This document shows positions 1 through 8,028 of a stretch of DNA of 9,558 bases, piece after piece. The stretch comes from Burkholderiaceae bacterium. Lineage in GTDB: Bacteria; Pseudomonadota; Gammaproteobacteria; Burkholderiales; Burkholderiaceae_C. The first letter of the stretch is position 1, and each line of letters opens with the position of its first letter. The position numbers and the translations under genes were made by a program. The stretch spans positions 1-9,558 of the forward strand of contig JAIRRE010000224.1 in assembly GCA_031256125.1 (NCBI GenBank). Reading direction: 5' to 3'. The notes under the pieces were generated by a model. The model had not been told where the DNA came from. It did not search any database and worked only from the letters and a program-made list of their open reading frames with translations.

Positions 1-315
1 GGCCTTGTTCAACCCGATGGCGGCCAGGGTGCCCAGCACCGTCGCCAGGACTGTGGCCGAAGGCGCGATGATGAAGCTGTTTTTAGCGGCCAGACGCCAT
101 TCATCGGAAGCGATCAGATGCTGGTACCAGCGCAGCGAAAAGCTCGGAATGGGGTACACCAGAAATGTGCTGGACGAAAACGACAGCGGGATGATCGCCA
201 GCACCGGCAACACCAGATAGAGCAGCGTGAGCGCCGCCAAGCCGCGCAGCGCGAAGTACCAGAGGCGTTCGATAAGCGAGGTGTGCGGTGCGAATAACGG
301 CTTGGCGAATTTCAT
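1..315 (-). CDS. PotC/YdcV-like ABC transporter permease (partial, N-terminal 105 residues)
   Basis: This is the second inner-membrane permease of the importer; the reading frame runs off the left edge with no stop. The start is ATG at 315, 18 bases after the stop of the upstream permease gene, with GAGAAGG just before it. The 105 visible residues show a short cytoplasmic head, a first membrane segment at about residues 19-46 ending in a proline-containing LPVLAIIPLSF stretch, a periplasmic section with FSLRWYQHL (about 59-67), and the start of the conserved permease core at AAKNSFIIAPSATVLATVLG (about 77-96). That layout matches the PotC/YdcV half of spermidine/putrescine-type importers. The EAA loop that contacts the ATPase lies outside the window. 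It is probably co-transcribed with and translated directly after permease 1. Substrate is unknown; family assignment is firm. Confidence 0.9.
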   Translation of the reverse strand, partial: MKFAKPLFAPHTSLIERLWYFALRGLAALTLLYLVLPVLAIIPLSFSSSTFLVYPIPSFSLRWYQHLIASDEWRLAAKNSFIIAPSATVLATVLGTLAAIGLNKA

Positions 316-333
316 GGGTCACCTTCTCAAAAC

Positions 334-1599
334 TCAAGCGGCGCTTGCCTTGACGCGCGTGAAGCGCTCGTACACGCCGTACAGCACCAGGGTGGCAGCC
401 AGCAACAGCGCGCCCAAAGCGCACGCCATGCCCCAATTGATGGCGACGTTGGTGAAGTAGGCCACGTAGTAGCTGACCATTTGATCGTCCGGCCCGCCCA
501 GCAATGCGGGGGTGATGTAGTAGCCCAGCGCCAGAATGAAAACCAGCAACACCCCGGCGCCCACGCCCGGATAGGTCTGCGGCACGTACACGCGCCAGAA
601 CGCGGCAAACGGATGGCTGCCCAGTGACACCGCTGCACGTTGGTACGTGGTCGGGATAGATTTCATCACGCTGTACAACGGCAAGATCATGAACGGCAGC
701 AGGATATGCGTCATTGAAATATAGACGCCCACGCGATTGAACAGCAGCGCCAGCGGATGGTGAATGAGGCCCAGGCCGATCAGCGCGTGGTTGACCAGCC
801 CCTCGCTTTGCAGCAGCACGATCCAGGCCGTGGCGCGCACCAGAATCGAGGTCCAGAACGGAATCAAGACCAGCACCATGACCAGGTTGGCGCGGCGTTC
901 CGAAAGCGTGGAAATCCAATACGCCAGCGGATAACCGAGCATGAGCGCCAGCAAGGTCACCACCGTGCTGATTAAAAAGGTGCGCGCGAATACGGTGACG
1001 TAAATGCGGTGATCGGAGTCGGTCGGCTCGATATGGCCCAAGGCGTTTTGCCGGTGATCCAGCGCGGCGAGCAGGTAATAAGGGGTGTAGCGGCTGCCGT
1101 TCCGGGCGATGGTTTGCCAATAAGCCAAGTCGGACCACCGGTCATCGAGTTCGAGCAGCTTGGCGCGCACCTGCGCATCCGATAACGCCTGGCCCGCTGT
1201 GCCGGTCAGCGGCATGGCGCGCACGGTCTTGGCAACCAGCGAAAGCGAGCCGGGTACTTCGGTGTTCAGGCGGCGTGCCACCGCGCCGACCGCCTCGTCG
1301 TTATCGCGCTCGGCGGTAAGGTCGGCGGCCAGCGCCGCGTAAGCGGCATCCGGGGGCGGCGTTTTGCGATCCCAGCCGGCCAGCACGGTCACGGTTCTGG
1401 GCAAGGCATCGACCACCTCCGGGTTCTGCACGGCACGCACCAGCAGCGCAGCGATGGGCACCACGAATATCAACAGCAGAAAAATCGCCAGCGGCGCGAT
1501 CAACGCCAGCGCCGCAACTCGCTTGCGCGCATGGGTGCTTTTGAATTCACGTTTTAGCCCGATAGCTGATTCGGGTACCGGGCCGGCCGCGATCGTCAT
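334..1599 (-). CDS. PotB-like ABC transporter permease with enlarged first periplasmic loop
   Basis: Inner-membrane permease subunit, 421 residues. Domains: charged cytoplasmic head (1-28), first membrane segment (about 29-54), a long soluble region (about 55-198), then the standard binding-protein-dependent permease core (about 199-410) with further membrane segments. The EAA-type loop that docks on the ATPase is recognisable at about 320-345 (QRAAVSLGSHPFAAFWRVYV), followed by a proline-rich turn and the LGGPDDQM motif (367-374) typical of PotB/YdcU proteins. Ordinary PotB proteins are about 280-300 residues; the difference is almost entirely the insertion between membrane segments 1 and 2, which by topology should lie in the periplasm. 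The start is ATG at 1599; the ribosome-binding site is weak (GAAAG about ten bases upstream). It lies 107 bases after the binding-protein gene and 18 bases before the second permease gene, so all are likely one operon. Specificity is not deducible. Confidence 0.93.
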   Translation of the reverse strand: MTIAAGPVPESAIGLKREFKSTHARKRVAALALIAPLAIFLLLIFVVPIAALLVRAVQNPEVVDALPRTVTVLAGWDRKTPPPDAAYAALAADLTAERDNDEAVGAVARRLNTEVPGSLSLVAKTVRAMPLTGTAGQALSDAQVRAKLLELDDRWSDLAYWQTIARNGSRYTPYYLLAALDHRQNALGHIEPTDSDHRIYVTVFARTFLISTVVTLLALMLGYPLAYWISTLSERRANLVMVLVLIPFWTSILVRATAWIVLLQSEGLVNHALIGLGLIHHPLALLFNRVGVYISMTHILLPFMILPLYSVMKSIPTTYQRAAVSLGSHPFAAFWRVYVPQTYPGVGAGVLLVFILALGYYITPALLGGPDDQMVSYYVAYFTNVAINWGMACALGALLLAATLVLYGVYERFTRVKASAA

Positions 1600-1651
1600 G
1601 ATCGGAATCTTTCACTGGCAATTCGACTGACAGCCGGCCAGCACGCATCAT

Positions 1652-1666
1652 GGTCAGCGCCTGACC
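1652..1666 (-). other. Perfect hairpin between binding-protein and permease genes
   Basis: The 107-base gap between the binding-protein stop and the permease 1 start contains a perfect inverted repeat: GGTCAG, three-base loop, CTGACC. Imperfect CCGGC/GCCGG arms flank it and could extend the structure. No T-run follows on the minus strand, so it does not look like an intrinsic terminator. By analogy with other importers, where a stem-loop after the binding-protein gene protects its mRNA and keeps it more abundant than the permease message, it may be a 3' stabilising or attenuating structure. The repeat is observed; the role is inference. Confidence 0.45.
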
Positions 1667-1706
1667 CTGACACCTGCCAGCCGGTTCGGTTTTGACGCAC
1701 CGGGAC

Positions 1707-2759
1707 TTACCTGGACGCCCACGCGGAGAAACGCTGCTCCAGCTCGTCCCCGTGGTCGGTCCAGAACTCCAGGTTGTCCAGAATCGCGTTCTTGCCGTTT
1801 TCGGGGGAATTCGGTAGATTGGCCCGGACCTTCGGGGGCAGCGCCTTGAGGGCTGCCAGATTCACCGGGCCGTAGGCAATGTGCTGTGCATATTCCTGCT
1901 GCGGTTTTTCTTGCAGGGTATAGGCAATGTACTGCTCGGCCAGCGCCTTGTTGGGCGAACCCTTGGGAATGGCCCAGTAGTCCAGATCGTAAACGCTGCC
2001 GTCCCAGACCACTTTGAGGTTCTTGCCTTCGTGCCGGGCGGCGTCGATGCGCCCGTTATAGGCGGTGGACATCACCACGTCGCCAGCAACCAGAAACTGC
2101 GCCGGCTGCGCGCCCGCTTCCCACCACTGGATATAGGGCTTGAGCTGGTCGAGCTTTTTGAACGCGCGGTTCTGGCCCTCTTTGGTGACCAGCACCTTGT
2201 AAACGTCCTGGGGCGCTACGCCGTCGGCCATCAGTGCAAATTCCAGGTTGTAGCGCGCGCCTTTGCGCATACCGCGCTTGCCGGGAAATTTTTTGACATC
2301 CCAGAAGTCGGCCCAACTGGTCGGCGCTGCTTTGAGTCTGTCGGCGTTATAGGCCAGCGCGGTGGACCACACGAAAAAACCGGCGCCGCAGGGCTGCACC
2401 GCTCCGGGCATCAGGTCGGATTCCTTGGCGATCTTGGACCAGTCGAGCTTTTCGTACAGCCCTTCGTCGCAACCGCGGCCCACGTCGCCGGTTTCAACTT
2501 CCACCGCGTCCCAGGTGTAGTGCTTGGTTTGCACCATCGCCTGGACTGGGGCTTGCCCGCCGTCATATTCGACGACATTGACCTTGTTGCCGGTCTGTTG
2601 CTCGAACGGCCCGCTGAAAGCGGCCTTTTGCGCGTCGTTGTTGGCGCCGCCGAAATTGACGACAGTCAACTCCCCGGCATGAGCGCCTGCTTGTGCGCCC
2701 AGTGCGATGGCGCACGCGCCGGCCAGCAAGGCCATGCGTGTTTTTACGGTCTGTTTCAT
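1707..2759 (-). CDS. PotD-like periplasmic substrate-binding protein
   Basis: Extracellular solute-binding protein of the polyamine-type class (PotD/PotF, COG0687-like), 350 residues. A Sec signal peptide is clear: KQTVKTR head, hydrophobic core to about residue 22, and a likely signal peptidase I site after AHA at residue 28. There is no lipobox cysteine, so the mature protein should be free in the periplasm. The mature N-terminus (LTVVNFGG) is the usual first strand of the family; the hinge-region WSTALAYN (about residues 132-139) corresponds to the TalgYN stretch of PotD-like proteins. Two cysteines (in GRGCDEG and QPCGAG) could form a disulphide. The start ATG at 2759 is preceded by AAAGGAGC at good spacing. 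It follows the ATPase gene by 64 bases and precedes permease 1. It would capture the substrate and deliver it to the two permeases. The ligand is unknown; linkage to hydantoinase genes argues against assuming spermidine or putrescine. Confidence 0.94.
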   Translation of the reverse strand: MKQTVKTRMALLAGACAIALGAQAGAHAGELTVVNFGGANNDAQKAAFSGPFEQQTGNKVNVVEYDGGQAPVQAMVQTKHYTWDAVEVETGDVGRGCDEGLYEKLDWSKIAKESDLMPGAVQPCGAGFFVWSTALAYNADRLKAAPTSWADFWDVKKFPGKRGMRKGARYNLEFALMADGVAPQDVYKVLVTKEGQNRAFKKLDQLKPYIQWWEAGAQPAQFLVAGDVVMSTAYNGRIDAARHEGKNLKVVWDGSVYDLDYWAIPKGSPNKALAEQYIAYTLQEKPQQEYAQHIAYGPVNLAALKALPPKVRANLPNSPENGKNAILDNLEFWTDHGDELEQRFSAWASR

Positions 2760-2823
2760 GTTGGCTCCTTTGTGATGTGGATACTGCGGTGGACGAACCC
2801 CGCTGGCGGATTGCCCGCGCGGT

Positions 2824-3918
2824 TCAGGAAAAAACCCGTAAATATTCTGGTGCGAACGTCAACTGGATCGGCGCGCCCGGCTCGAAATTTTCGAGCGCGC
2901 GTGTGCCCAGCGGCACCTTGACGAAGCACTCGGGCTGATCGGGCAAGGCGCAGCGCATGCGCACGTGATCGCCGAAATAAACGATGTCGCGGGTTTGCCC
3001 AGTCAGCACGTTACCGAGGTTGGGGATGGACTGCCCGCTACCGATCCGGATGCGCTCCGGGCGAACGCAGCCGGTGGCCGTGGCGCCGATACTGGCGCCC
3101 GTCACGTTGCGGCCCGTCACGCGGGCGCCATCGCTCAGTTGCAGCTCGCAGTAGTCGCCGTCGATGCGTGTGACCTTGCCATGCAGCCGGTTGCTGTCGC
3201 CGATAAAGTTGGCCACGAACTCATTGCAAGGCGATTCATACAGGCGATCCACCGTGTCGAGCTGCTGCACCACGCCCTTGTCGAACACCGCCACGCGGTC
3301 GGACATGGTGAGCGCCTCGCCCTGGTCATGGGTGACGTACACAAAGGTCAATCCGAGTTTTTCATGCAGCGACTTCAACTCGTACTGCATGTGTTCGCGC
3401 AGTTGCTTGTCCAGCGCGCCCAGCGGTTCGTCCATCAGCACCAGCTTGGGTGCGAAAACCAGCGCGCGGGCCAGTGCGATGCGCTGCTGCTGGCCGCCCG
3501 AAAGCTGGGCCGGATAACGTTTGGCAAAACCATCCATGCGCACCATCTTGAGCGCGCTATGCGCTCGCTCGACCCGCTCGGCGGCGGTAAATTTGCGCAC
3601 AGTCAGGGGGTATCGGACGTTTTGCTCCGCCGTCAGGTGAGGGAACAGCGCGTAGTTCTGAAACACCATGCCGATGTTGCGCTTGTGCGGCGGCACCGTG
3701 TTCAGCAGCGAACCTTCCAGGCGAATCTCGCCAGCCGTCGGAAACTCGAAACCGGCCAGCATCATCAAACAGGTGGTCTTGCCGGAACCGGACGGCCCGA
3801 GCAGCGTCAGGAACTCGCCTTGGTAGATGTCCAAGTCCAGATGTTTAACGACCAGACTTTGGCCGTCATAGGTCTTGCGTACCCCGCGAAAGCTGACGAT
3901 GACGTCGCCGGTTCCCAT
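2824..3918 (-). CDS. PotA-like ABC transporter ATP-binding protein
   Basis: Cytoplasmic ATPase of the importer, 364 residues, full length for the PotA/MalK-type class. All catalytic motifs are intact: Walker A GPSGSGKT (41-48), Q-loop FQNYALFP (Q87), signature LSGGQQQR (139-146), Walker B LVLMDEP with D163 and E164, D-loop GALD, and switch histidine H197 in VTHDQGEA. The C-terminal 120 or so residues form the TOBE-type regulatory domain, ending in the FAPEYLRVFS tail. The start ATG at 3918 is supported by AGGAG at 3929-3933; the ten-base spacing is a little long. It is the first gene of the transporter block, separated from hyuA by 218 bases that contain a promoter candidate, so the importer may be transcribed on its own as well as from the hyu promoter. 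A truncated relative of its first 33 codons lies in front of hyuB at 8029-8130. Confidence 0.96.
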   Translation of the reverse strand: MGTGDVIVSFRGVRKTYDGQSLVVKHLDLDIYQGEFLTLLGPSGSGKTTCLMMLAGFEFPTAGEIRLEGSLLNTVPPHKRNIGMVFQNYALFPHLTAEQNVRYPLTVRKFTAAERVERAHSALKMVRMDGFAKRYPAQLSGGQQQRIALARALVFAPKLVLMDEPLGALDKQLREHMQYELKSLHEKLGLTFVYVTHDQGEALTMSDRVAVFDKGVVQQLDTVDRLYESPCNEFVANFIGDSNRLHGKVTRIDGDYCELQLSDGARVTGRNVTGASIGATATGCVRPERIRIGSGQSIPNLGNVLTGQTRDIVYFGDHVRMRCALPDQPECFVKVPLGTRALENFEPGAPIQLTFAPEYLRVFS

Positions 3919-3993
3919 GTCTGTTTGTCTCCTAAATGTTTCAAGACCCGACCCACACAGCCTTCGCTTGAAAGCAACATCGGACCGGGGCGG

Positions 3994-4024
3994 AATATAG
4001 CGCCAGATGGCTTGGCGCCGTCAA
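3994..4024 (-). promoter_or_regulatory. Candidate promoter for the ABC transporter genes, with dyad in the spacer
   Basis: On the minus strand, TTGACG (4019-4024) and TATATT (3994-3999) resemble sigma-70 -35 and -10 elements, separated by 19 bases. That spacer is exactly an inverted repeat, GCGCCA-N7-TGGCGC (4000-4018). A start about seven bases below the -10 would leave a leader of roughly 70 bases before the ATPase ATG at 3918. A 19-20 base spacer containing a dyad is the classic arrangement for MerR-family activators, which untwist over-long promoters. No regulator gene is in the window. Sequence elements are observed; promoter activity and regulator class are inferred. Confidence 0.5.
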
Positions 4025-4136
4025 CCCAATTGCTGTTTTTTTGATGGGGCCAATCGGGCATACCGCCCATCAGCCCGCCACCACTGCATTCGGGCGCAGC
4101 GAGCAAAGACCCAGCAAGCCTCAAGGCAACGCTGTT

Positions 4137-6242
4137 TCAGACTGAGCCGGCATCATCCCCGTCGGTCAACACATAGACCCCGCTCGCGTCCAGACGCGCA
4201 CGCCAGCCTGGCGGCAGCACGATCGAAGTCGTCAGCTCCTCGATCACTGCCGGACCGGCCACGACATCTCTCGCGCCCAGCAGGGTGCCGTCGTAGACCG
4301 GCGCATCCATCGTTTCGACATCCGTGCCTTTGCCGAAGATCATGCGCCGGCGTGTCTTGACCGTGCTCTGAACTTCGCCGCAGCCCGCGCCGATGGCTTG
4401 CGGCGGAGGTTGATCGATCATGCCGGAGACCGTGCTTTCGATATTGACGATTTCCACCGGGCTTTCCGGCTCGGCGTAGGTAAAAAGCTGGCGGTGCAGG
4501 TTGTCGAACATCTGGCGGATGCTGCCAATGGTTTCGCGGTTGACATCCATCGAACCGATGTTGACCGAGCACTCGTGCACCTGACCGCGGTAGCGCATGT
4601 CCAGGTGCCGCTCGACGTGAATATGCTCGCGGGCAAAGCCTTCGCGCCCGAGCGCGGAAATGGCGTCGGACTCCAGCCGCTGGAACTGCTGCCCTATGCG
4701 CTCGAACGACGTATCCGGCTCGATGCGCATCGGGCAGGCCGCCAGGTAGTTGTATTTAACATCGGAGAGCAACTGCCCGAACGCGCACAACCCGGAAGCG
4801 AGTTTGGGTACCAGCACGGTCTTCACGCCGATCTCGCGCGCCAAGCCCGCGATATGCAGCGAAGTCGCGCCCCCCGCCGCGATCAGCACGAAGTCGCGCG
4901 GATCGTAGCCGCGCTCGATCGACACGCGCCGAATACCGTTAATCATGTTGATGTTGACAATGTTGTAGATGCCGTAGGCGGCCTTTTCCACGGTCAACCC
5001 GAGCGGCTTGGCAATGCGCGTTTGCACCGCCTGGTGCGAGGCTTGACCGTCGATCTTGACGCGCCCGCCCAGCAGCGATTCAGGGTTCAGGTAACCCAGT
5101 ACGACATTGGCATCGGTGACGGTCGGCTCGACGCCGCCGCGCATGTAGCAAGCGGGTCCCGGCACCGCGCCGGCACTGTGCGGGCCGACCTTGAGCAGCC
5201 CCATGGGGTCGATCCATGCAATCGAACCGCCGCCCGCGCCAAGCGTTTCGACCTGGATCATCGGGATACCGATGCGGTAGCGCAGAAAGTCGATGTCCTT
5301 GTTGATATTGGTGACACCATCCTTGGTCAGCGTGATATCGAACGACGTGCCCCCCATGTCGATCGTGATCAGGTTGCGGTAACCGAACGGCTTGGCGACG
5401 AACAGCGCCGCGCGCGGTGCCGATGCCGGCCCGGAATTGATTGCACCGACGGCGCGCGAGGTCATGGCGCCGGTCGATGCCATTCCGCCATTGGATTGAT
5501 AGAAGCGCACCGGCGACTGAACGCCATTTTTGACATAGAACCGCTCGATGTGATCGACGTAGCGTTGCAGCACCGGTCCGAGATACGCATTGACCACCGT
5601 GGTCGAGGTGCGGGTGTACTCGCGCATTTGCGGAAACACTTCCGATCCGACCGAGACGTAAACGCCCGGCAGCATTTCCCGGACGATTTCCGCCGCGCGC
5701 CGCTCGTGCGCATCGTTGGCCACGGACCATACCAGCGAGATCGCCACGGCCTCCACCCCCTCGGCGCGGAAAAACGCGCAGGCGTTGCGCACGTCGTCCT
5801 CGTTCAACGGCGTGTGCACGGTGCCGTCAACCAGGACGCGCTCGCGGATCGGCCGGCGCAGGCGGCGTTCGACCAGCATCTTGGCGGCCGGATAACGGGC
5901 GTCGTAACGATGGCCTTCTTCCTTGTGTCCGAGGCGAATTTCGAGCGAATCCTCGTGTCCGGCGGTACAAATCAGTCCGGTCTTCACGCCCTTGTGCTGG
6001 ATCAGGGCATTGAGCGCGACGGTGGTGCCGTTCACGCACAGGTCGAGCCTGGACAAAATCTCCCGCACCGGCAAATCCAGCGCTTGCGCGATCTGGCTCA
6101 GGCCATCGGCAATCGCGGCGGTGCCATCTTCCGGGGTGGACGTTGCCTTGAATAAGTGCATCCGGCCATCGCCATCAGAAAGCACGAAATCGGTAAACGT
6201 CCCTCCGGCATCAACGCCCAGGCGAAATTGTTTGCTATTCAT
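4137..6242 (-). CDS. hyuA: Hydantoinase A/oxoprolinase family subunit
   Basis: ATP-binding subunit of the hydantoinase/5-oxoprolinase/acetone-carboxylase superfamily, 701 residues, a normal length for a stand-alone A subunit. The N-terminal actin-like domain opens with GVDAGGTFTDF (9-19), the phosphate-binding loop, followed by NGTTVALNALI (71-81). The main domain has SNGG (250-253), DMGGTSFD (295-302), ETLGAGGGSIAWID (332-345), VGPHSAGAVPGPACY (352-366), TDANVVLG (376-383) and the ERGYDPRDF/AAGGAT stretch (443-460). Residues from about 500 form the C-terminal domain. The open frame extends 52 codons further upstream, but that part overlaps hyuB and looks like shadow sequence; ATG at 6242 has AAAGGAAA (6249-6256) six bases before it and begins the family-typical N-terminus. 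It lies 13 bases after hyuB, implying co-translation. Substrate could be a hydantoin, 5-oxoproline, another cyclic amide, or a ketone in the carboxylase branch; the sequence does not decide. A segment that is often GPAGG-like in this family reads GPASAPRAA here (271-279). Confidence 0.93.
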   Translation of the reverse strand: MNSKQFRLGVDAGGTFTDFVLSDGDGRMHLFKATSTPEDGTAAIADGLSQIAQALDLPVREILSRLDLCVNGTTVALNALIQHKGVKTGLICTAGHEDSLEIRLGHKEEGHRYDARYPAAKMLVERRLRRPIRERVLVDGTVHTPLNEDDVRNACAFFRAEGVEAVAISLVWSVANDAHERRAAEIVREMLPGVYVSVGSEVFPQMREYTRTSTTVVNAYLGPVLQRYVDHIERFYVKNGVQSPVRFYQSNGGMASTGAMTSRAVGAINSGPASAPRAALFVAKPFGYRNLITIDMGGTSFDITLTKDGVTNINKDIDFLRYRIGIPMIQVETLGAGGGSIAWIDPMGLLKVGPHSAGAVPGPACYMRGGVEPTVTDANVVLGYLNPESLLGGRVKIDGQASHQAVQTRIAKPLGLTVEKAAYGIYNIVNINMINGIRRVSIERGYDPRDFVLIAAGGATSLHIAGLAREIGVKTVLVPKLASGLCAFGQLLSDVKYNYLAACPMRIEPDTSFERIGQQFQRLESDAISALGREGFAREHIHVERHLDMRYRGQVHECSVNIGSMDVNRETIGSIRQMFDNLHRQLFTYAEPESPVEIVNIESTVSGMIDQPPPQAIGAGCGEVQSTVKTRRRMIFGKGTDVETMDAPVYDGTLLGARDVVAGPAVIEELTTSIVLPPGWRARLDASGVYVLTDGDDAGSV

Positions 6243-6248
6243 TTGATA

Positions 6249-6256
6249 TTTCCTTT
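6249..6256 (-). promoter_or_regulatory. Ribosome-binding site deciding the hyuA start
   Basis: AAAGGAAA on the minus strand lies six bases before ATG 6242 and overlaps the first base position of the hyuB stop codon (TGA at 6258-6256). It favours the 701-residue hyuA product over the 52-codon longer frame and suggests that ribosomes finishing hyuB feed hyuA. Confidence 0.7.
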
Positions 6257-8016
6257 CAAGCCTGGTTATCGAATGCGGCGCGTAAGGCCGTGGTGGCTGC
6301 CAGATCGACCGACAGGGTTTGCGGTTCGATGACCACGCCGTACTCGGCGCGCGCCGCTTCGATTGACACCAGCCCATTGCGCACGTCCGCCAGGACACGC
6401 TCCGGCGAACGCTGATATGGCCGCCCCCAGCCGCCGCCGCCGGGGTTGTAGGTGGCCAAAGAACATCCCTCCTGAACCAGCATCACCGCATTCTTGTCGT
6501 GCGTCTGGACCACCTTGCCATGGCGTTTGAATTCGACGCGTCCAAGCTTGCTGGCCGGCAGCGCGCTGGATGCGCCATTGGCTCCGATCGCGGGCAGCTT
6601 GCGCCCTTCGCCCCAACTGACCACCGTCATTTCATGGCCCAGCGGCTCGACCTCCCAGACCGTGCCGCAGCCACCGCGATACTCGCCGGCGCCAGCGCTG
6701 TCCCGGATCAATTCATAACGCCGGATCAGGATCGGGTAGGCGTATTCGAGGGTTTCAATATCGCCCGAATACAGCGCGCCGAAGCAGCTTTCCGGGCCGC
6801 AGGCGTGCCAGCCGTCCATGTAACCCGTGGCCCCGGCGCCCGATATGAGGGAAGCCAGCACCATGGTCACGTATCCCTCTCCGGTGCGCGGGTCGTGCCC
6901 GGCGATGTTGACGCCGCTCGAATGTCCCCAGGACCCCACGGCGCGGTCAGGCTGCGCTTGTTCAAAGGCCAGACGCACCGCGTCGGCCAGCGTTTCCATC
7001 GGCGTAGTGGTGCAGTTCACGTGGGGCGCCGGTTCGCGCGCGTTGCACAGGGTTCCCGGCGGGCCGAGATCGACGCTCACACAGCGATACAGCCCTTCGT
7101 TGTACGGCGGATCGAGCTGCGCGAACATCATCAGGCCGAGATACACGCCCGATATCGAATTGCCCTCGTACGAGTTAATGAAATAGGGAATCTGCGGCGG
7201 GCTGTCGATCTGGATGCGGCAGGTATCGTCCTTGATTTGCACGGTTGCCCGGATCTCGATCTCGCCGAAGCCGTGTCCCGAATCTTCAAGCGTGGCGCGG
7301 CCTTCGTAAGTGCCATCGGGCACGGCGCGGATGATCTGGCGCATGTGGCGATCGGCCATGTCCATCAACTCGTCGATGCAGGCGCGCACCGTTTCAACAC
7401 CGTATTTGTCGAGCAACGCGATCAGGTTGCGCGCGCCAACGTTGACCGCGCCGAGTTGGGCTTTCAAATCGCCTTCCTGATCGCGGCGCGAGCGCATATT
7501 GGTCAGCATGAAATTGACCACGTCGTAGCGCTCGGTGCCACGGTCCCAGAGCTTGACCGGCGGAATGCGCAAGCCCTCGGCAAAAATTTCCTTGGCATCC
7601 GGGTTGTAGCCGGCGGGCACCGGGCCGCCAATATCGGTCACATGGCCCTTACAGACGGTCCAGAAAACCAGCTCACCCTGGTAGAACACCGGCCGGTACA
7701 TGCAGCAATCCACGATATGACTGCCTTTGTAGGCCGGGTCGTTGTGGTAAATGATGTCGCCATCGTGCAAATCGTCGCCGAAGAATTTGGCGACCTCCTT
7801 CATCGCCTGGATCAGCCCGCCCAGGTGAATCGGGATGTCCTGCCCCTGCAAGATCATCTCCGGGCGGGCGTTGAAGATGGCGTTGCTGTAGTCGTGCGCC
7901 ACGTTGAACACACTGGAGCGCGCGGTTTTCTCCAGCGTCATGGTCATTTCGCGCTGGGTCGTCTCCAGTACCCCGCGCACCACGGCCAATGTGATTGGAT
8001 CGATGTTTTGTGCCAT
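6256..8016 (-). CDS. hyuB: Hydantoinase B/oxoprolinase family subunit
   Basis: Partner subunit of HyuA in the hydantoinase B/oxoprolinase/acetone-carboxylase-alpha superfamily, 586 residues from ATG 8016; typical hydantoinase B proteins are about 500-600 residues, whereas acetone carboxylase alpha subunits are clearly longer. The N-terminus IDPITLAVVRG (5-15) is family-typical. Conserved motifs follow: HDYSNAIF (41-48), HLGG (64-67), GDIIYHNDP (86-94) with H100 and D103, GHVTDIGG (124-131), and EGLRIPPVKL (147-156). The C-terminus has the glycine-rich GGGGWGRP (526-533), then the conserved SPERVLADVRNGLVSIEAA helix. His and Asp residues of the first third are candidate metal or active-site ligands by family analogy. 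Start choice: GTG at 8028 is in frame four codons earlier, but ATG 8016 has GGGGAAGG just upstream and gives the standard N-terminus. It begins 12 bases after the stop of the truncated ATPase-like ORF and is followed by hyuA after 13 bases. Confidence 0.93.
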   Translation of the reverse strand: MAQNIDPITLAVVRGVLETTQREMTMTLEKTARSSVFNVAHDYSNAIFNARPEMILQGQDIPIHLGGLIQAMKEVAKFFGDDLHDGDIIYHNDPAYKGSHIVDCCMYRPVFYQGELVFWTVCKGHVTDIGGPVPAGYNPDAKEIFAEGLRIPPVKLWDRGTERYDVVNFMLTNMRSRRDQEGDLKAQLGAVNVGARNLIALLDKYGVETVRACIDELMDMADRHMRQIIRAVPDGTYEGRATLEDSGHGFGEIEIRATVQIKDDTCRIQIDSPPQIPYFINSYEGNSISGVYLGLMMFAQLDPPYNEGLYRCVSVDLGPPGTLCNAREPAPHVNCTTTPMETLADAVRLAFEQAQPDRAVGSWGHSSGVNIAGHDPRTGEGYVTMVLASLISGAGATGYMDGWHACGPESCFGALYSGDIETLEYAYPILIRRYELIRDSAGAGEYRGGCGTVWEVEPLGHEMTVVSWGEGRKLPAIGANGASSALPASKLGRVEFKRHGKVVQTHDKNAVMLVQEGCSLATYNPGGGGWGRPYQRSPERVLADVRNGLVSIEAARAEYGVVIEPQTLSVDLAATTALRAAFDNQA

Positions 8017-8028
8017 TGCCTTCCCCAC

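Noticed and set aside
1881..4044. Plus-strand open frames opposite the binding-protein and ATPase genes (1881-2921, 2965-4044)
   Set aside because: Both are complementary shadows of confidently identified genes, with no family motifs or plausible ribosome-binding sites.
4036..4075. Possible terminator between hyuA and the ATPase gene (TGATGGG...CCCATCA stem next to a homopolymer)
   Set aside because: On the transcribed minus strand the stem is followed by an A-run, not a T-run, and the loop is about 17 bases. Read from the plus strand, the T-run precedes the stem. Neither orientation fits an intrinsic terminator.
6243..6398. N-terminal extension of hyuA by 52 codons
   Set aside because: The extra codons overlap the end of hyuB, read as low-complexity shadow sequence, and the internal ATG at 6242 has a good ribosome-binding site and the family-standard N-terminus.
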